From Caldilineales bacterium (GTDB lineage Bacteria > Chloroflexota > Anaerolineae > J102), in contig JAGFJG010000194.1 of assembly GCA_024102915.1 (NCBI GenBank), positions 1-43,062 on the forward strand: a DNA stretch of 43,062 nt. The letters run 5' to 3'. Under the pieces are notes generated by a model that had not been told where the DNA came from, did not search any database, and saw nothing but the letters and a program-made list of their open reading frames with translations. The translations under genes were made by a program, and so were the position numbers. Positions 31,351 to 40,220 of the stretch are shown piece after piece. The number at the start of each line of letters is the position of its first letter. Within the stretch, counting starts at the first letter, position 1.

Positions 31351-34080
31351 TCAGTCAATAATGTCGTGCGTGGGGAAATTATCAACGCGAAACCGGTATT
31401 GGCCTGATCCCAAAGTGACGACAACCGTTTCGCCATCCTCCCGGATTTCTCGAACGCCTTCGACTTGATCAAGGGCCTGGCCCTGCTCGCTGACATCTGC
31501 GAGCGATGGGGCGGGCAAATAGACGACGCCCTCGGCGTTGGCCGGGATAGTCACATTCAGATGAAAAGCGTCGTCCGCAAACACCCAACCGGACTCAATC
31601 CAGCCGACCATCGATTCCAGGCTGGCCCTGGCGTGGGTGAGAGAACCGCCTGGTTGAGGTCGAAAATGAATTCGCTTATAGCCGGAGATGTCGGGGTCCA
31701 CCTCGATGCCCGCCGCCACGCCATAGAGCCAATCGCCGATGGCCCCATAGGCATAGTGATTGAACGAGTTCATGCTGGCATCCTGAAAACTGCCGTCGGG
31801 CTTGATCCCATCCCAGCGCTCCCAGATGGTGGTAGCGCCCTGCGTGACAGGATACAGCCAGGAGGGATAGTTCTCCTGCTCCAACAATTTATAGGCGACC
31901 TCGGTGAAACCGAAACGGCTGAGAGCGTGACAGAGATAGGGCGTACCCACAAAGCCCGTGGTCAGATGATAATCGGCCTGTCGAATCGATTCCGCCAACC
32001 GTGCAGCGGCCAGCGGACGCAATGCCTCCGGCAGCAGGTCGAAGTGCAGCGCCAGGGTGTACGCCGTCTGGGTGTTGGAGCCAACCCGGCCCGAGGGCGT
32101 TACGAACTCGTTGTTGAACGACACTCTCACCCGATGAGCCAGATCCGCATAGCACCGGGCGTCATCGCCTTTGCCCAAGACCTGGGCGGTCTGCGCCAAT
32201 AGTTGGGCGCTGTAGGCGAAGAATGCGGTGGCGATCAATTCGTTGTTCGTCACCGGGGTAGGCAGACGGCTATCGACGCCGCGATAATCCAGCCAGTCGC
32301 CGAATTGAAAATCCTTGCGCCAGATCAGATCCTCATCGACCCGACTGTGGACGAAATCCACCCACCCGGCCATGCTCTTGTACTGCGCTTCCAGCACGCG
32401 CCGGTCGCCATAACACTGGTAAATCGTCCACGGGCAGATTACAGCGGCGTCGCCCCAGACAGCGGCCCCTGAACTACGGAAGGTTTTCGACGAAGGATCG
32501 TTGATTTTGGAAAGAACATCCGGCGTCACGAATTTCACATTGCCGTTGGGGAGTTGGTCGACGGCCAGATCACGCAGCCACTTCGTGAAGAAGGCGGCCA
32601 CATCCAGGTTGAAACAGGCGGTACGGATGAAAACCTGGGTGTCGCCGGTCCAACCCAGGCGCTCATCGCGTTGCGGGCAATCGGTTGGCACATCCACGAA
32701 ATTGCCTTTCTGACCCCAAAGGATGTTGTGCTGTAATTGATTGATCAGCGGGTTGGAGCACTCGAACGCGCCGGTCTGCGGCATGTCTGAATGGATCACG
32801 ACGCCCGTGAAATCGTCGAGCGACAGGCGGCCAGGATATCCCTCCACCGCCACATAACGAAAACCCTGAAAGCTGAAATGCGGCTCGTACACCTCGTCAA
32901 CATCCATCAGGCCTTTCAGGGTGTAGCGCGTGACCTGATCCGCCGTGCGCAGATTATCGGTGTAGAGATTGCCATCCTGATCCAGCACTTCGGCGTGGCG
33001 CAGGGTGACGGTTGCGCCTTCCGGCCCGCGCACCCGCAATCGCACCCAACCGACCATGTTCTGGCCGAAATCAAGGATGGTTTCGCCTTTGGGTGAGTGC
33101 AGGATTTCGACTGGCCGGATCTCTTCCTGCCGACGGATGAGAGGGCCGTCCTGGGCGACGACGATATCTTTGGAATGATAGAGCAGCCGCACGCCCTGCC
33201 AATCGTCATCATCGTAGCCTGGCTCGTCCCAACCGGTTTTCTCCAGCCGGGCGTCGTATGTCTCGCCCTTGTAGAGATCGGACATGCGGATGGGGCCATA
33301 ACTTGCCCGCCACGTCTCGTCGCTGCCGATGATCTCGACTCGGCCATCGGCATAAGTCAGATGGAGTTGCACCAGCAGGGCCAGCCGTTCGCCGTATACG
33401 GCTCGATGCCCTCTGTGGCCCAAGTATCCCCGATACCAGCCGTCGCCCAGCATGGCGCCCAGGGTATTGTCGTCTTCTCGAATCGATTTGGTGACATCGT
33501 AGGTTTGGTATTGGAGGCGATTGTCGTAACTGGTCCAACCGGGCGTCAGTACGGCATCGCCGACACGCTGGCCGTTCATCCAGAGTTCGTAGAGCCCAAG
33601 GCTGGTGGCATAGATGCGGGCGGCCACAACGCCCTCGCCAGCCTTGAAGCTGCGGCGCAGCAGCGGAGCCGGTTGCATCTGGCTGGCGTCCTCATCCCAG
33701 CCCGGGGTGATCCACTCCGCCCGCCAGTTGTCGCTCTCGATTAACCCCATCTCCCAAAAGGCGGCGTCACTCCAATCCGAGACCCGATCGTTTCCATCCC
33801 ACACACGCACACGCCAATAGCAGCGCTGGGCTGGCTGCAACGGCGGGCCAGCATAGGGGATGTGCAGGGTGTTGTCCGACATCACCTTGCCGGTGTCCCA
33901 CAACACCCCGGCAGCGGAATCATCCCTTAACGCCGGATTTGAACCCATCTGGATTTGGTACGCTGTTTGGCGGGCGTCACGCTCGACGGAATTGACTCGC
34001 CAGCTCAAGCGGGGTCGCCGTTCATCCAACCCTAGTGGATTCGTGAAATATTCGCAGACAAGGTGGTCGGGGAAAAGCAT
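31351..34080 (-). CDS. Alpha-L-rhamnosidase, glycoside hydrolase family 78
   Basis: This 909-residue cytoplasmic (no signal peptide) family 78 enzyme releases terminal alpha-L-rhamnose. The N-terminal beta-sandwich domains (ENPLGLDERRPRLSW-like entry at about 10-24, YCWRVRVWDG at about 84) include the family's accessory domain (ARIYATSLGLYELWMNGQRVGDAVLTPGWTSYDNRLQYQTYDV, about 155-197). The (alpha/alpha)6 catalytic domain begins near 430. Its acidic cluster, D467-C-P-Q-R-D472-E473 followed by LGWTGD, is the GH78 signature. WERWDGIKPDGSF near 755 is another. A C-terminal beta-domain ends the protein. Upstream are 310 bases of repeats separating it from the solute-binding gene; downstream the GH43-like gene follows after 5 bases. 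The context suggests intracellular breakdown of imported rhamnosides. Confidence 0.94.
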   Translation of the reverse strand: MLFPDHLVCEYFTNPLGLDERRPRLSWRVNSVERDARQTAYQIQMGSNPALRDDSAAGVLWDTGKVMSDNTLHIPYAGPPLQPAQRCYWRVRVWDGNDRVSDWSDAAFWEMGLIESDNWRAEWITPGWDEDASQMQPAPLLRRSFKAGEGVVAARIYATSLGLYELWMNGQRVGDAVLTPGWTSYDNRLQYQTYDVTKSIREDDNTLGAMLGDGWYRGYLGHRGHRAVYGERLALLVQLHLTYADGRVEIIGSDETWRASYGPIRMSDLYKGETYDARLEKTGWDEPGYDDDDWQGVRLLYHSKDIVVAQDGPLIRRQEEIRPVEILHSPKGETILDFGQNMVGWVRLRVRGPEGATVTLRHAEVLDQDGNLYTDNLRTADQVTRYTLKGLMDVDEVYEPHFSFQGFRYVAVEGYPGRLSLDDFTGVVIHSDMPQTGAFECSNPLINQLQHNILWGQKGNFVDVPTDCPQRDERLGWTGDTQVFIRTACFNLDVAAFFTKWLRDLAVDQLPNGNVKFVTPDVLSKINDPSSKTFRSSGAAVWGDAAVICPWTIYQCYGDRRVLEAQYKSMAGWVDFVHSRVDEDLIWRKDFQFGDWLDYRGVDSRLPTPVTNNELIATAFFAYSAQLLAQTAQVLGKGDDARCYADLAHRVRVSFNNEFVTPSGRVGSNTQTAYTLALHFDLLPEALRPLAAARLAESIRQADYHLTTGFVGTPYLCHALSRFGFTEVAYKLLEQENYPSWLYPVTQGATTIWERWDGIKPDGSFQDASMNSFNHYAYGAIGDWLYGVAAGIEVDPDISGYKRIHFRPQPGGSLTHARASLESMVGWIESGWVFADDAFHLNVTIPANAEGVVYLPAPSLADVSEQGQALDQVEGVREIREDGETVVVTLGSGQYRFRVDNFPTHDIID

Positions 34081-34121
34081 GTCAAATCAAACGTAGCAAT
34101 ACAAGGCAGGGGTGGAATAGG

Positions 34122-34206
34122 ACGCGGATAACGCAGATGGTCGCAGATTTTTACGGTAAATAAGCATCCGTGTCAATCCATCCAATCCGTGCAAATCCGC
34201 GTACCA
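34122..34206. repeat. Short hairpin element ending ATCCGCGTACCA (copy 2)
   Basis: This second member of the family at 9154-9246 has the left repeats ACGCGGAT AACGCAGAT GGTCGCAGAT, the right repeats CATCCGTG, CCAATCCGTG and AAATCCGCG, and ends ATCCGCGTACCA. It lies in the 310-base spacer 34081-34390 between the GH78 and solute-binding genes, next to a heptamer-type element. Confidence 0.7.
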
Positions 34207-34223
34207 TTCTGCTTGTGCTGACC

Positions 34224-34336
34224 AGTTACAATCATAAAACGAAAAGACGATGGAACGAAGTGACGAGAACGATTCGTCCTGCCATCATTTCGTCCCATCG
34301 TCAGTCGAAACGCGGCCCCAAGAAAAGGCTGTAACT
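34224..34336. repeat. Degenerate 113-bp inverted-repeat element with heptamer arms
   Basis: The ends AGTTACA (34224-34230) and TGTAACT (34330-34336) are exact complements. Inside, the left arm (GACGATG GAACGAA GTGACGA GAACGAT) is matched by inverted 7-base units on the right (TCGTCCT GCCATCA TTTCGTC CCATCGT CAGTCGA). It looks like a shortened, diverged relative of the 163-bp elements. The remaining 54 bases before the solute-binding stop hold nothing clear. Confidence 0.65.
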
Positions 34337-34390
34337 AAGGCGCAGGGTCTCCCGACCCCACGCCCTCAGAGGTCGCCATTCCTGGTTGGG

Positions 34391-35815
34391 TTACTTGACC
34401 GCCAATCGCTCGATCAACGCCTGCAAATTCTCGGCAGCTTCGTCCACTGTGGACTCTCCAAACGCCACCTGCTGGCCGATCAACTCAAGCTCGTTCACGA
34501 ACTCCTGGTCGTTGGGCAGGTTGGGGTCCTGCGGGATGGTGCGGTCGGCTACGGCGTCGTAGATTCTGTAAACCTGCGCATCGGTCTTGGTGGCCCCGAC
34601 GTCAATCGCCTGGCGCACAACCGGCGAGGACGGCACGCCGCGATTGGTCTGAAGCACCGCGCCCGCCTGTGGCGCAGTCACGAAGAAGTTGATGAACAGC
34701 GTCGCCGCTTCCTTATTCTCGCTGGCGTTGTTCATGCCCAGATACTGGCTCATTTGGATGGCGTACGATGGTTCGCCGCCCGCGGGCAGGGTCGTCATGC
34801 CGAGTTCATCGGTCATCGCAGCCTGATAGGATGCCCCCTGATTGCTCCAGATCAAACCCATTGCCGCCTTACCCGACACCAACGCCGAGCTATCCGGCCC
34901 ATCTTCGGTATAAGTGTAGGTGGTTTCCGCGTCGGGGATCAGCCCTTCGGCTCGCATATCGGCCCACATCTGCAACCACTTCTGAGCGGATTCAACCGTT
35001 GCGTAGGATTTACCGCCGTCGTCGGACGTCCACAGCGGGGTGCCTTGCTGGCGATAGAAATAACTGAGGTAGTTCGCCTGATTGGTGCTATTGTCCACGA
35101 AAGGCGCCACGCCCTCCGGGAGTTTGTCCTTCAACTCGCGACCGTAAGCCAGCAACTCGTCCCAGGTCATGTTGTCATTTGGCGGCTCCATTCCTGCCGC
35201 TTCGATCATCGTCTTGTTGTAGGCCAGTACGAGCGTGTTTGTGCCCAGGCTGATGACAAATAGATTGCCGTCGGCGTCTGTCGCCGGGATCAGAGCGGTC
35301 TGATCAAAGGTCTCAGGCGTGTCGATCATGAGCTGTTGGCCGAGATAGCCGTTCAGCGGTTCGAGATACTGCTTGTAGTCCGGCCAGTTGCCGCCAAACT
35401 GGATGATGTCGGGGGCGTTGTTCGCCGCCAACTGCGTATCGAGAATCTGGAAGTGGTCGCCGGCGCCGCCATTCGGCTCACCCATGATCTTGATCTCAGG
35501 ATACGCTTGCTGGAATAGCTCGATCACCTGGAGGGTGCGGGCAGCGCGGTCATCATTGCCCCACCATCCCATGCGGAGCTCGGCAGGGCCGCCCGTGTAC
35601 ATCGGCAGCCCATCAGAGCGAGAGGGTACGGGGGTGACCTCGACGATGACTTCTTTCTCAACGATCTGGGTCTGAACCACTTCGACCGTCTGAATGACTT
35701 CTTTCTCGACAACCTGGGTCTGGATCACAACCTGGGGTGTCGCTACCGGCTGGGCGCAGGCCATGAGAATGACGGCGAACAGCGTCACAAACAAGATTAG
35801 ATAGAACTTTCTCAT
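34391..35815 (-). CDS. Sugar ABC transporter solute-binding lipoprotein
   Basis: This extracellular solute-binding protein (family 1, carbohydrate uptake 1 group) of 474 residues is membrane-anchored. The signal MRKFYLILFVTLFAVILMAC ends in a lipobox with Cys20. A repeat-like linker rich in Val, Glu, Lys and Thr (about 25-62, containing VEKEVIQTVEVVQTQIVEKE) follows, a trait I associate with Chloroflexota binding proteins. The periplasmic-binding fold begins at ELRMGWWGNDDRAARTLQVIELFQQ (about 75-100). DIIQFGGNWPDY, DGNLFVISLGTNTLVLAYNK and NNASENKEAATLFINFF are typical. AGGAGAA precedes the ATG. It lies in the lacI-permease-permease cluster with GH78 and GH43-like genes, so its ligand is probably a rhamnose- or arabinose-containing oligosaccharide (inference). 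Confidence 0.93.
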   Translation of the reverse strand: MRKFYLILFVTLFAVILMACAQPVATPQVVIQTQVVEKEVIQTVEVVQTQIVEKEVIVEVTPVPSRSDGLPMYTGGPAELRMGWWGNDDRAARTLQVIELFQQAYPEIKIMGEPNGGAGDHFQILDTQLAANNAPDIIQFGGNWPDYKQYLEPLNGYLGQQLMIDTPETFDQTALIPATDADGNLFVISLGTNTLVLAYNKTMIEAAGMEPPNDNMTWDELLAYGRELKDKLPEGVAPFVDNSTNQANYLSYFYRQQGTPLWTSDDGGKSYATVESAQKWLQMWADMRAEGLIPDAETTYTYTEDGPDSSALVSGKAAMGLIWSNQGASYQAAMTDELGMTTLPAGGEPSYAIQMSQYLGMNNASENKEAATLFINFFVTAPQAGAVLQTNRGVPSSPVVRQAIDVGATKTDAQVYRIYDAVADRTIPQDPNLPNDQEFVNELELIGQQVAFGESTVDEAAENLQALIERLAVK

Positions 35816-35996
35816 CTTCGGATTCTCCTGTGAAAGGTAAGTGTCAGTTGATAAACTTGGAATGCGGTTGCGGCGAGGTTATTTCATGTTCAAATCCTCC
35901 TGATTTCCGGCGTATAAACTGAAAATTGACGATTAATGATTGATTTGGATATTGTCAGAGCCGATCGAACTTTGATGCTTATCTTCAACCGCTGTT
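35816..35996. other. Spacer between permease and solute-binding genes
   Basis: These 181 bases are AT-richer than the genes. A short 7-base-period patch (TTGACGA TTAATGA TTGATTT) is present at about 35927-35947. No operator like that before lacI and no terminator hairpin is evident, so read-through from the permease genes remains possible. Confidence 0.4.
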
Positions 35997-36842
35997 CTAA
36001 CCCTTCAGTCCCGTGGTCGTGATGCCCTGGACGAAGTATTTCTGCAGGGCGAAGAACAGGATGAAGGGGGGAAGCATCGAGAGTGTGGACATCGCCAGCG
36101 CACCGCCCCAGTTGGACACCGCTCCGGCGTCGCCGACGAATGTGCGCAGCGCCCGCGATACACTGAAAATCTGCGGATTCGTCAGGTATAGCAGGTGGTT
36201 GAAGAAGTCGTCCCACGTCCACAGGAAGGTGAACAGCGCCGTCGTCACCAGGGCAGGGAGGGCCAGCGGCACGATGATCCGCGTGAACACCCCGATCTTG
36301 CTGCACCCATCGATGATCGCCGCCTCGTCCAGTTCTTTTGGCAGGCTGCGTATGAATTGCACGAGCAGAAACACGAAGAACGCGTCGGTGGCCAGGAATT
36401 TCGGCACGATGATCGGCAGGTATGAGCCCACCCAGCCGAAGGTGTTGAACAGGATGTAGCGGGGCACGATCGTGACATGGCCCGGCAGCATGAGCGTGAT
36501 CAACATGATGGCGAACCAGAATCTCCGGCCCACGAAATCGAGCCGGGCAAATGCATATGCCGCCATCGTGCAGGCGATCACGTTCCCGATCACGGCCATT
36601 GCGCACATGAAGAGCGAGTTGATGAAGAATTTGCCAAAGGTCACGCCCGCATAGCCCTTCCATCCGGTGATGTAGTTCTCGATGGTCACCGATTTCGGGA
36701 TCAGCCCCGGATCGCTGAAAATCATATTGTTGGGCTTGAACGAGCTGACGATCATCCACGCAATGGGGTAGATCATCAATAGCCCCAGGACGATGATGAA
36801 TAGATGGGTCAGGGAATGGCGGGCGGCGATTCTGGCTCTCAT
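35997..36842 (-). CDS. Sugar ABC transporter permease, MalG type
   Basis: This inner-membrane permease subunit of 281 residues has six predicted transmembrane segments. The binding-protein-dependent transport EAA loop reads ELDEAAIIDGCSKIGVFTRIIVPLALPALVT (about 180-211), where the ATPase docks. The N-terminal TM (LFIIVLGLLMIYPIAWMIVSSFKPN) and PGLIPKSVTIENYITGWKGY are typical of the MalG/AraQ-like carbohydrate group. The start is ATG 36842, one base after the upstream permease stop; another ATG at 36860 would overlap that gene by 17 bases. No ATPase gene is in the cluster, so a shared MsmX/UgpC-type ATPase elsewhere must energise it, as is known for such systems. Confidence 0.94.
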   Translation of the reverse strand: MRARIAARHSLTHLFIIVLGLLMIYPIAWMIVSSFKPNNMIFSDPGLIPKSVTIENYITGWKGYAGVTFGKFFINSLFMCAMAVIGNVIACTMAAYAFARLDFVGRRFWFAIMLITLMLPGHVTIVPRYILFNTFGWVGSYLPIIVPKFLATDAFFVFLLVQFIRSLPKELDEAAIIDGCSKIGVFTRIIVPLALPALVTTALFTFLWTWDDFFNHLLYLTNPQIFSVSRALRTFVGDAGAVSNWGGALAMSTLSMLPPFILFFALQKYFVQGITTTGLKG

Positions 36843-36843
36843 G

Positions 36844-37851
36844 TCATTCACCGGTCCCATACGAAACCCAGAGGCCCGACGATTTGAAGACGATCGCTGT
36901 GAACAGCCCGATGATGATCAGGAGCACCCACGCCATCGCAGACGCGTAACCCATCTCGTGGTAGGTCCAGCCCTGGATGTAGAGATGAAGGGTGTAGAAA
37001 AGCGTGGAGTTGAGCACGCCGCCGCTACCGCCGCCGATGATGTACGCCTGCGTGAACGCCTGGAAGGTGGTGATGATCTGTAAAACCAGGGTGAACAGAA
37101 TCACGGGCGAGAGCAATGGCAGGGTGATGAAGAAGAACTGACGCACCCTGCTGGCACCGTCTACGGCGGCCGCTTCGTAATACTCTTGCGGAATTTGCTT
37201 CAACCCCGCCAGGAAAATGATCATCGACGAGCCGAATTGCCACACCGTCAGCAACACAAGCGTCCACAGTGCATAATTGGGGTTGGTGATCCAGCTGGGG
37301 AGGTCGGTCAAGCCGATGGAGCCCAACAAGATGTTGACCAGCCCGTCTTTCTCGAATAGCTTGCGCCACAGCACAGCGATTGCCACCGAGCCGCCAAGCA
37401 GTGTGGGGATGTAATACACGCTGCGATAAAAGGATACGCCTCGCAGTTTTTGATTCATCAACACCGCCACAGCCAGGGCGAAGATCAGTTTCAGCGGCAC
37501 AGACACGAACACATAGGTGAATGTCACGGACAGCGCTTTCATATAGTACGGGTCGCCGCGCACGGCTTCACCCGATGGCGCCGTGAAGTTCTTCAACCCA
37601 AACGTCGGCCCGAACATCTTTATGTAATTGCTCAGGCCGATCCATTGGGTTGCAGCGGGTTGCGTGAAGTCATAATTCGTGAATCCCAGCCACAGCGAAT
37701 AGAGCATCGGGTAAAGCGTCAGCACGAAGAAGCCAATCAGCCAGGGCGTCAGGAACAGGTAGCCAGCAGCGTTGCGCCTGATAAATCGGCTGACGCTAGA
37801 CGTCTTGCTGATCGAGACGGTTCTTTCCGTGACAAGCGGCGTCGATGTCAT
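36844..37851 (-). CDS. Sugar ABC transporter permease, MalF type
   Basis: This permease partner of the MalG-type subunit has 335 residues and six main transmembrane segments after an N-terminal tail. The first TM is GYLFLTPWLIGFFVLTLYPMLYSLWLGF (about 30-57). The EAA loop reads EYYEAAAVDGASRVRQFFFITLPLLSPVILFTLV (about 222-255). LYIQGWTYHEMGYASAMAWVLLIIIGLFTAIVF forms the last TM pair. A long periplasmic insertion (about 60-115) precedes TM2. The start ATG 37851 overlaps the lacI stop by four bases (ATGA), so the regulator and permeases are translationally linked. The substrate is inferred from the neighbouring rhamnosidase. Confidence 0.94.
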   Translation of the reverse strand: MTSTPLVTERTVSISKTSSVSRFIRRNAAGYLFLTPWLIGFFVLTLYPMLYSLWLGFTNYDFTQPAATQWIGLSNYIKMFGPTFGLKNFTAPSGEAVRGDPYYMKALSVTFTYVFVSVPLKLIFALAVAVLMNQKLRGVSFYRSVYYIPTLLGGSVAIAVLWRKLFEKDGLVNILLGSIGLTDLPSWITNPNYALWTLVLLTVWQFGSSMIIFLAGLKQIPQEYYEAAAVDGASRVRQFFFITLPLLSPVILFTLVLQIITTFQAFTQAYIIGGGSGGVLNSTLFYTLHLYIQGWTYHEMGYASAMAWVLLIIIGLFTAIVFKSSGLWVSYGTGE

Positions 37852-38888
37852 GGGGCTGGTCCCGTCGATTCGCGCAGAATTAAGCGAGCCGGAAGCCTGA
37901 TTTTCTGGCGCGGCCGGTCGGGATCCTGCAGGCGGGCCAACAACAGCCGCACAGCTTCTCGCCCCATTTTTCCCCCATCTTTGGAAGCAGTGGTGAGCCG
38001 CGGCACCAGATATTTCGCCAGCGGGATATTGTCGTATCCGACCAGGGATATGTCCTGCGGCACATTCAGGTTCAAATCCCGGATTGCCCGCAAAGCGCTG
38101 ATGGCAAGCAAATCATTGATGGTCAGCAGAGCGGTGGGAGGCGAGGCAGATTCCAGGAGTTGTCGGGTGGCGTGATAACCGTCTTCCATCGTGGGCCCGC
38201 ACTCGACGATTAATTCCGGATCGACCGGCAGCCCGGCGGCCTCCAGGCTATCCTGGTAGGCCAACAATCGATCATTCCCCAGGTCGGGTACGGCGATGCC
38301 GAAAATAAGCCCGATCCGACGATGCCCTAAAGTCAGCAGATGATTCATGACCTCGGTCGTTGCGTCCCGGTAATCCGAGATCACACGGTCGATCTTATAA
38401 TCCGAATCACCGTACTCGGCCATCATCCCCACGATCGGAACCTTGCGTTTCAGCAGGTATTCCAGGGTTTTCTGCGCCTCCGCCGAGTGATAGATGAAGC
38501 TCGGCACCATGACCAACCCATCGATGCGACGGTGCGACAGGTTCTTGAAAATTTCTTCGGCATGTCTGTTTTCGGGCGAGATGCTCGACAAGAGGATGTG
38601 ATATCCGGCGGCAGCCGCCTCCTGCTCCACGCCGTCGGCGATCTCCCAAAAGTGCGGGTTATGAATATCGGGGATGATCAGTCCGATCGTTTTGGTGTCG
38701 CCCGAACGCAGCGCCTGCGCCCTGGCGTCCGGCACATAATCCAATTCTGCTACAGCATCCAAAACCCGGCGTCGCGTTTCCTCCGAAATCGGCACCCGAC
38801 CGCCAGTTTGATCGTTCACCACGTAGGAAACGGTTGCGCGTGAGACGCCCGCTAATTGGGCTACATCGGCTTGGGTTGGTCGTTTCAT
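37848..38888 (-). CDS. LacI-family transcriptional regulator of the sugar cluster
   Basis: This 346-residue LacI/GalR protein has the N-terminal helix-turn-helix MKRPTQADVAQLAGVSRATVSYVVND (1-26), followed by the hinge region. The sugar-binding domain runs from TIGLIIPDIHNPHFWEIADGVEQEAAAAGYHILL to ISLVGYDNIPLAKYLVPRLTT. It is the first gene of the minus-strand cluster and its stop overlaps the permease start. In the 355-base upstream region lie two near-palindromes (38952-38963 and 38980-38991), the probable autoregulatory operators. It most likely represses the cluster until an oligosaccharide ligand binds. The ligand is not readable from sequence. Confidence 0.94.
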   Translation of the reverse strand: MKRPTQADVAQLAGVSRATVSYVVNDQTGGRVPISEETRRRVLDAVAELDYVPDARAQALRSGDTKTIGLIIPDIHNPHFWEIADGVEQEAAAAGYHILLSSISPENRHAEEIFKNLSHRRIDGLVMVPSFIYHSAEAQKTLEYLLKRKVPIVGMMAEYGDSDYKIDRVISDYRDATTEVMNHLLTLGHRRIGLIFGIAVPDLGNDRLLAYQDSLEAAGLPVDPELIVECGPTMEDGYHATRQLLESASPPTALLTINDLLAISALRAIRDLNLNVPQDISLVGYDNIPLAKYLVPRLTTASKDGGKMGREAVRLLLARLQDPDRPRQKIRLPARLILRESTGPAP

Positions 38889-38951
38889 GATCGCACTGCT
38901 GATGGGAAATCGATCCCGAAGAGGACGTTCTTCATGAACGCCCGTTTTGAT

Positions 38952-38991
38952 TTACACGAGTAATTTGTCACGTATCGCCTGACACGTGTAA
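38952..38991. promoter_or_regulatory. Two LacI-type operator half-palindromes upstream of lacI
   Basis: TTACACGAGTAA (38952-38963) and TGACACGTGTAA (38980-38991) each differ by one base from the palindrome TTACACGTGTAA and are spaced 28 bases centre to centre. The central CpG and 12-base symmetry are typical of LacI-family operators. The space between them contains TGTCA/TGACA in inverted orientation. No copy was found before the solute-binding or GH78 genes. Confidence 0.7.
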
Positions 38992-39070
38992 ATTACCATA
39001 GCCGATGGTATCACGCATTTCATCCGGCGTCAAGATGCAGATTTCCAGCAGTCGCAAATCGATTCTCGAC

Positions 39071-39100
39071 CTGTCAGGACTTGGTGTTTTCTGGTATGAT
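39071..39100 (+). promoter_or_regulatory. Possible promoter of the membrane protein gene
   Basis: CTGTCA (39071-39076), an 18-base spacer and TATGAT (39095-39100) preceded by TGG form a weak extended -10 promoter 144 bases before the ATG at 39244. The sequence between carries the heptamer array. No other gene is convincing in 38889-39243. Confidence 0.4.
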
Positions 39101-39196
39101 GTTAGGGATCAATCGACAGTCTTTCCAACTCGAAAACCTTTGCCCTTCGATTACGAAAAGCGTATTGCACGGATGCCCATCGGCCACTAGAATCGC

Positions 39197-39238
39197 TCAC
39201 TACTCACTGCTCACTGCTCACTGCTCACTGCTCACTGC
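39197..39238. repeat. Heptamer array (TCACTGC)6 before a start codon
   Basis: Six units (first TCACTAC, then five TCACTGC) run to 39238 and are followed by TCATC and the ATG at 39244. The unit is identical to that at 2871-2933. There is no Shine-Dalgarno sequence. Confidence 0.92.
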
Positions 39239-39243
39239 TCATC

Positions 39244-40167
39244 ATGTCTCGTCGCACTATCACCGCACTGGTGGCCTTAGCCATCATCTTACTGGGCGCC
39301 ATCGGCCTGCTTTATAATTTTGGCTTGCTCGCCGACTACCTCGATCTGGCTGCGTACATTGCCGCCGGGCTGTTGGCGGCAACAGGGCTGGCCTTTCTGG
39401 TGCTGCTCGTCTTTCAGCAAGACCGCTGGCTCTATGCCGTCCCCGCCACCAGTTTTCTCGCTTTGGGCAGCATCGTTTATCTGGCCACGCTTGAGAATAT
39501 CGAGCCTGCCTGGCTGGCGGCGTTATTCCTCGCCGGCATCGCCGCCGGATTCCTGTTGTTGTTCATCAGCAATCGGCGCGAGCGGTGGTGGGCATTACTG
39601 CAAGCGGGAACCATCGGCGTCATCGCTCTTGTCGGCCTGGGAATTGGCGTGCCCGCCGAATCCGAAGCCTTGATCGGAGCGGCGCTGTTTGGCGGATTCG
39701 CCGTGAGCTTTCTGTTGGTGTTCTTGCTGGCGGGCGACATGCGGCGATTTCTGTGGGCGCTGATCATGGCGGCGGCGCTGGCGATCTTTGCCATGACCAT
39801 CCTGATGATCTCGCTGGGCGAACAAAACCTTGTGATCCGGTTGTGGCCTATTCTGTTGATACTGATTGGCGCTTACATGATCGTTCGAGTCATCACCGGG
39901 CGGGGCAGAGCGCAGCCGGGGACGCCCAGTCTGCCCGCCGAAGACCTGGAAGTGGTGACGCCGGAGCCGGTCGCCAACGAGCCCGCCCGCATCGTGCGTC
40001 AGGATCGTCCGGCCTCGCCTGCGGACGAACCCAGACCCGCGCCCGCAGCAACGCCCGAACCCGCTGCCGATCCCTTGCCGCCCGACCTGCCCGCGCTCGA
40101 TCCCAACGACCCTGCCGCCTCTCTCGACGCCCTGCTCGAGGCCAGCCGCAAAGCCGGGGGGCAGTAA
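39244..40167 (+). CDS. Polytopic membrane protein with proline-rich tail
   Basis: This protein has 307 residues. About eight hydrophobic segments (from LVALAIILLGAIGLLYNFGLL at about 8-28 to LWPILLILIGAYMIV at about 200-214) are followed by a soluble C-terminal tail of 90 residues that is rich in Pro, Ala and Glu (PEPVANEPARIV, PAPAATPEPAADPLPPDLPALDP). The alternation of short loops with basic turns (RRERWW, DMRRF) supports the inner membrane. I do not recognise the family; the TM pattern resembles the LiaF/LiaI-like or DUF-type membrane modules common in Chloroflexota, but that is weak. The start at ATG 39244 follows a heptamer array. The nitrilase gene follows after 53 bases of repeats. 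Confidence 0.8.
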   Translation: MSRRTITALVALAIILLGAIGLLYNFGLLADYLDLAAYIAAGLLAATGLAFLVLLVFQQDRWLYAVPATSFLALGSIVYLATLENIEPAWLAALFLAGIAAGFLLLFISNRRERWWALLQAGTIGVIALVGLGIGVPAESEALIGAALFGGFAVSFLLVFLLAGDMRRFLWALIMAAALAIFAMTILMISLGEQNLVIRLWPILLILIGAYMIVRVITGRGRAQPGTPSLPAEDLEVVTPEPVANEPARIVRQDRPASPADEPRPAPAATPEPAADPLPPDLPALDPNDPAASLDALLEASRKAGGQ

Positions 40168-40220
40168 GCAGTTGGCAGTTAGCAGGTTGCGCCTGACACC
40201 TGACACCTGACACCTGAAAC
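40168..40220. repeat. Heptamer runs (GGCAGTT and TGACACC types) before a start codon
   Basis: After the stop at 40165-40167 the units AGCAGTT GGCAGTT AGCAGGT (from 40167) are followed by TGCGCC and three TGACACC units (40194-40214). TGAAAC and the ATG at 40221 come next. Two unrelated heptamers are joined in one 53-base spacer. There is no Shine-Dalgarno sequence. Confidence 0.85.

Noticed and set aside
39005..39190. A 61-codon frame upstream of the membrane protein, and another through the heptamer array (39081-39317)
   Set aside because: Both lack homology-like patterning; the second reads through repeats and overlaps the real gene.
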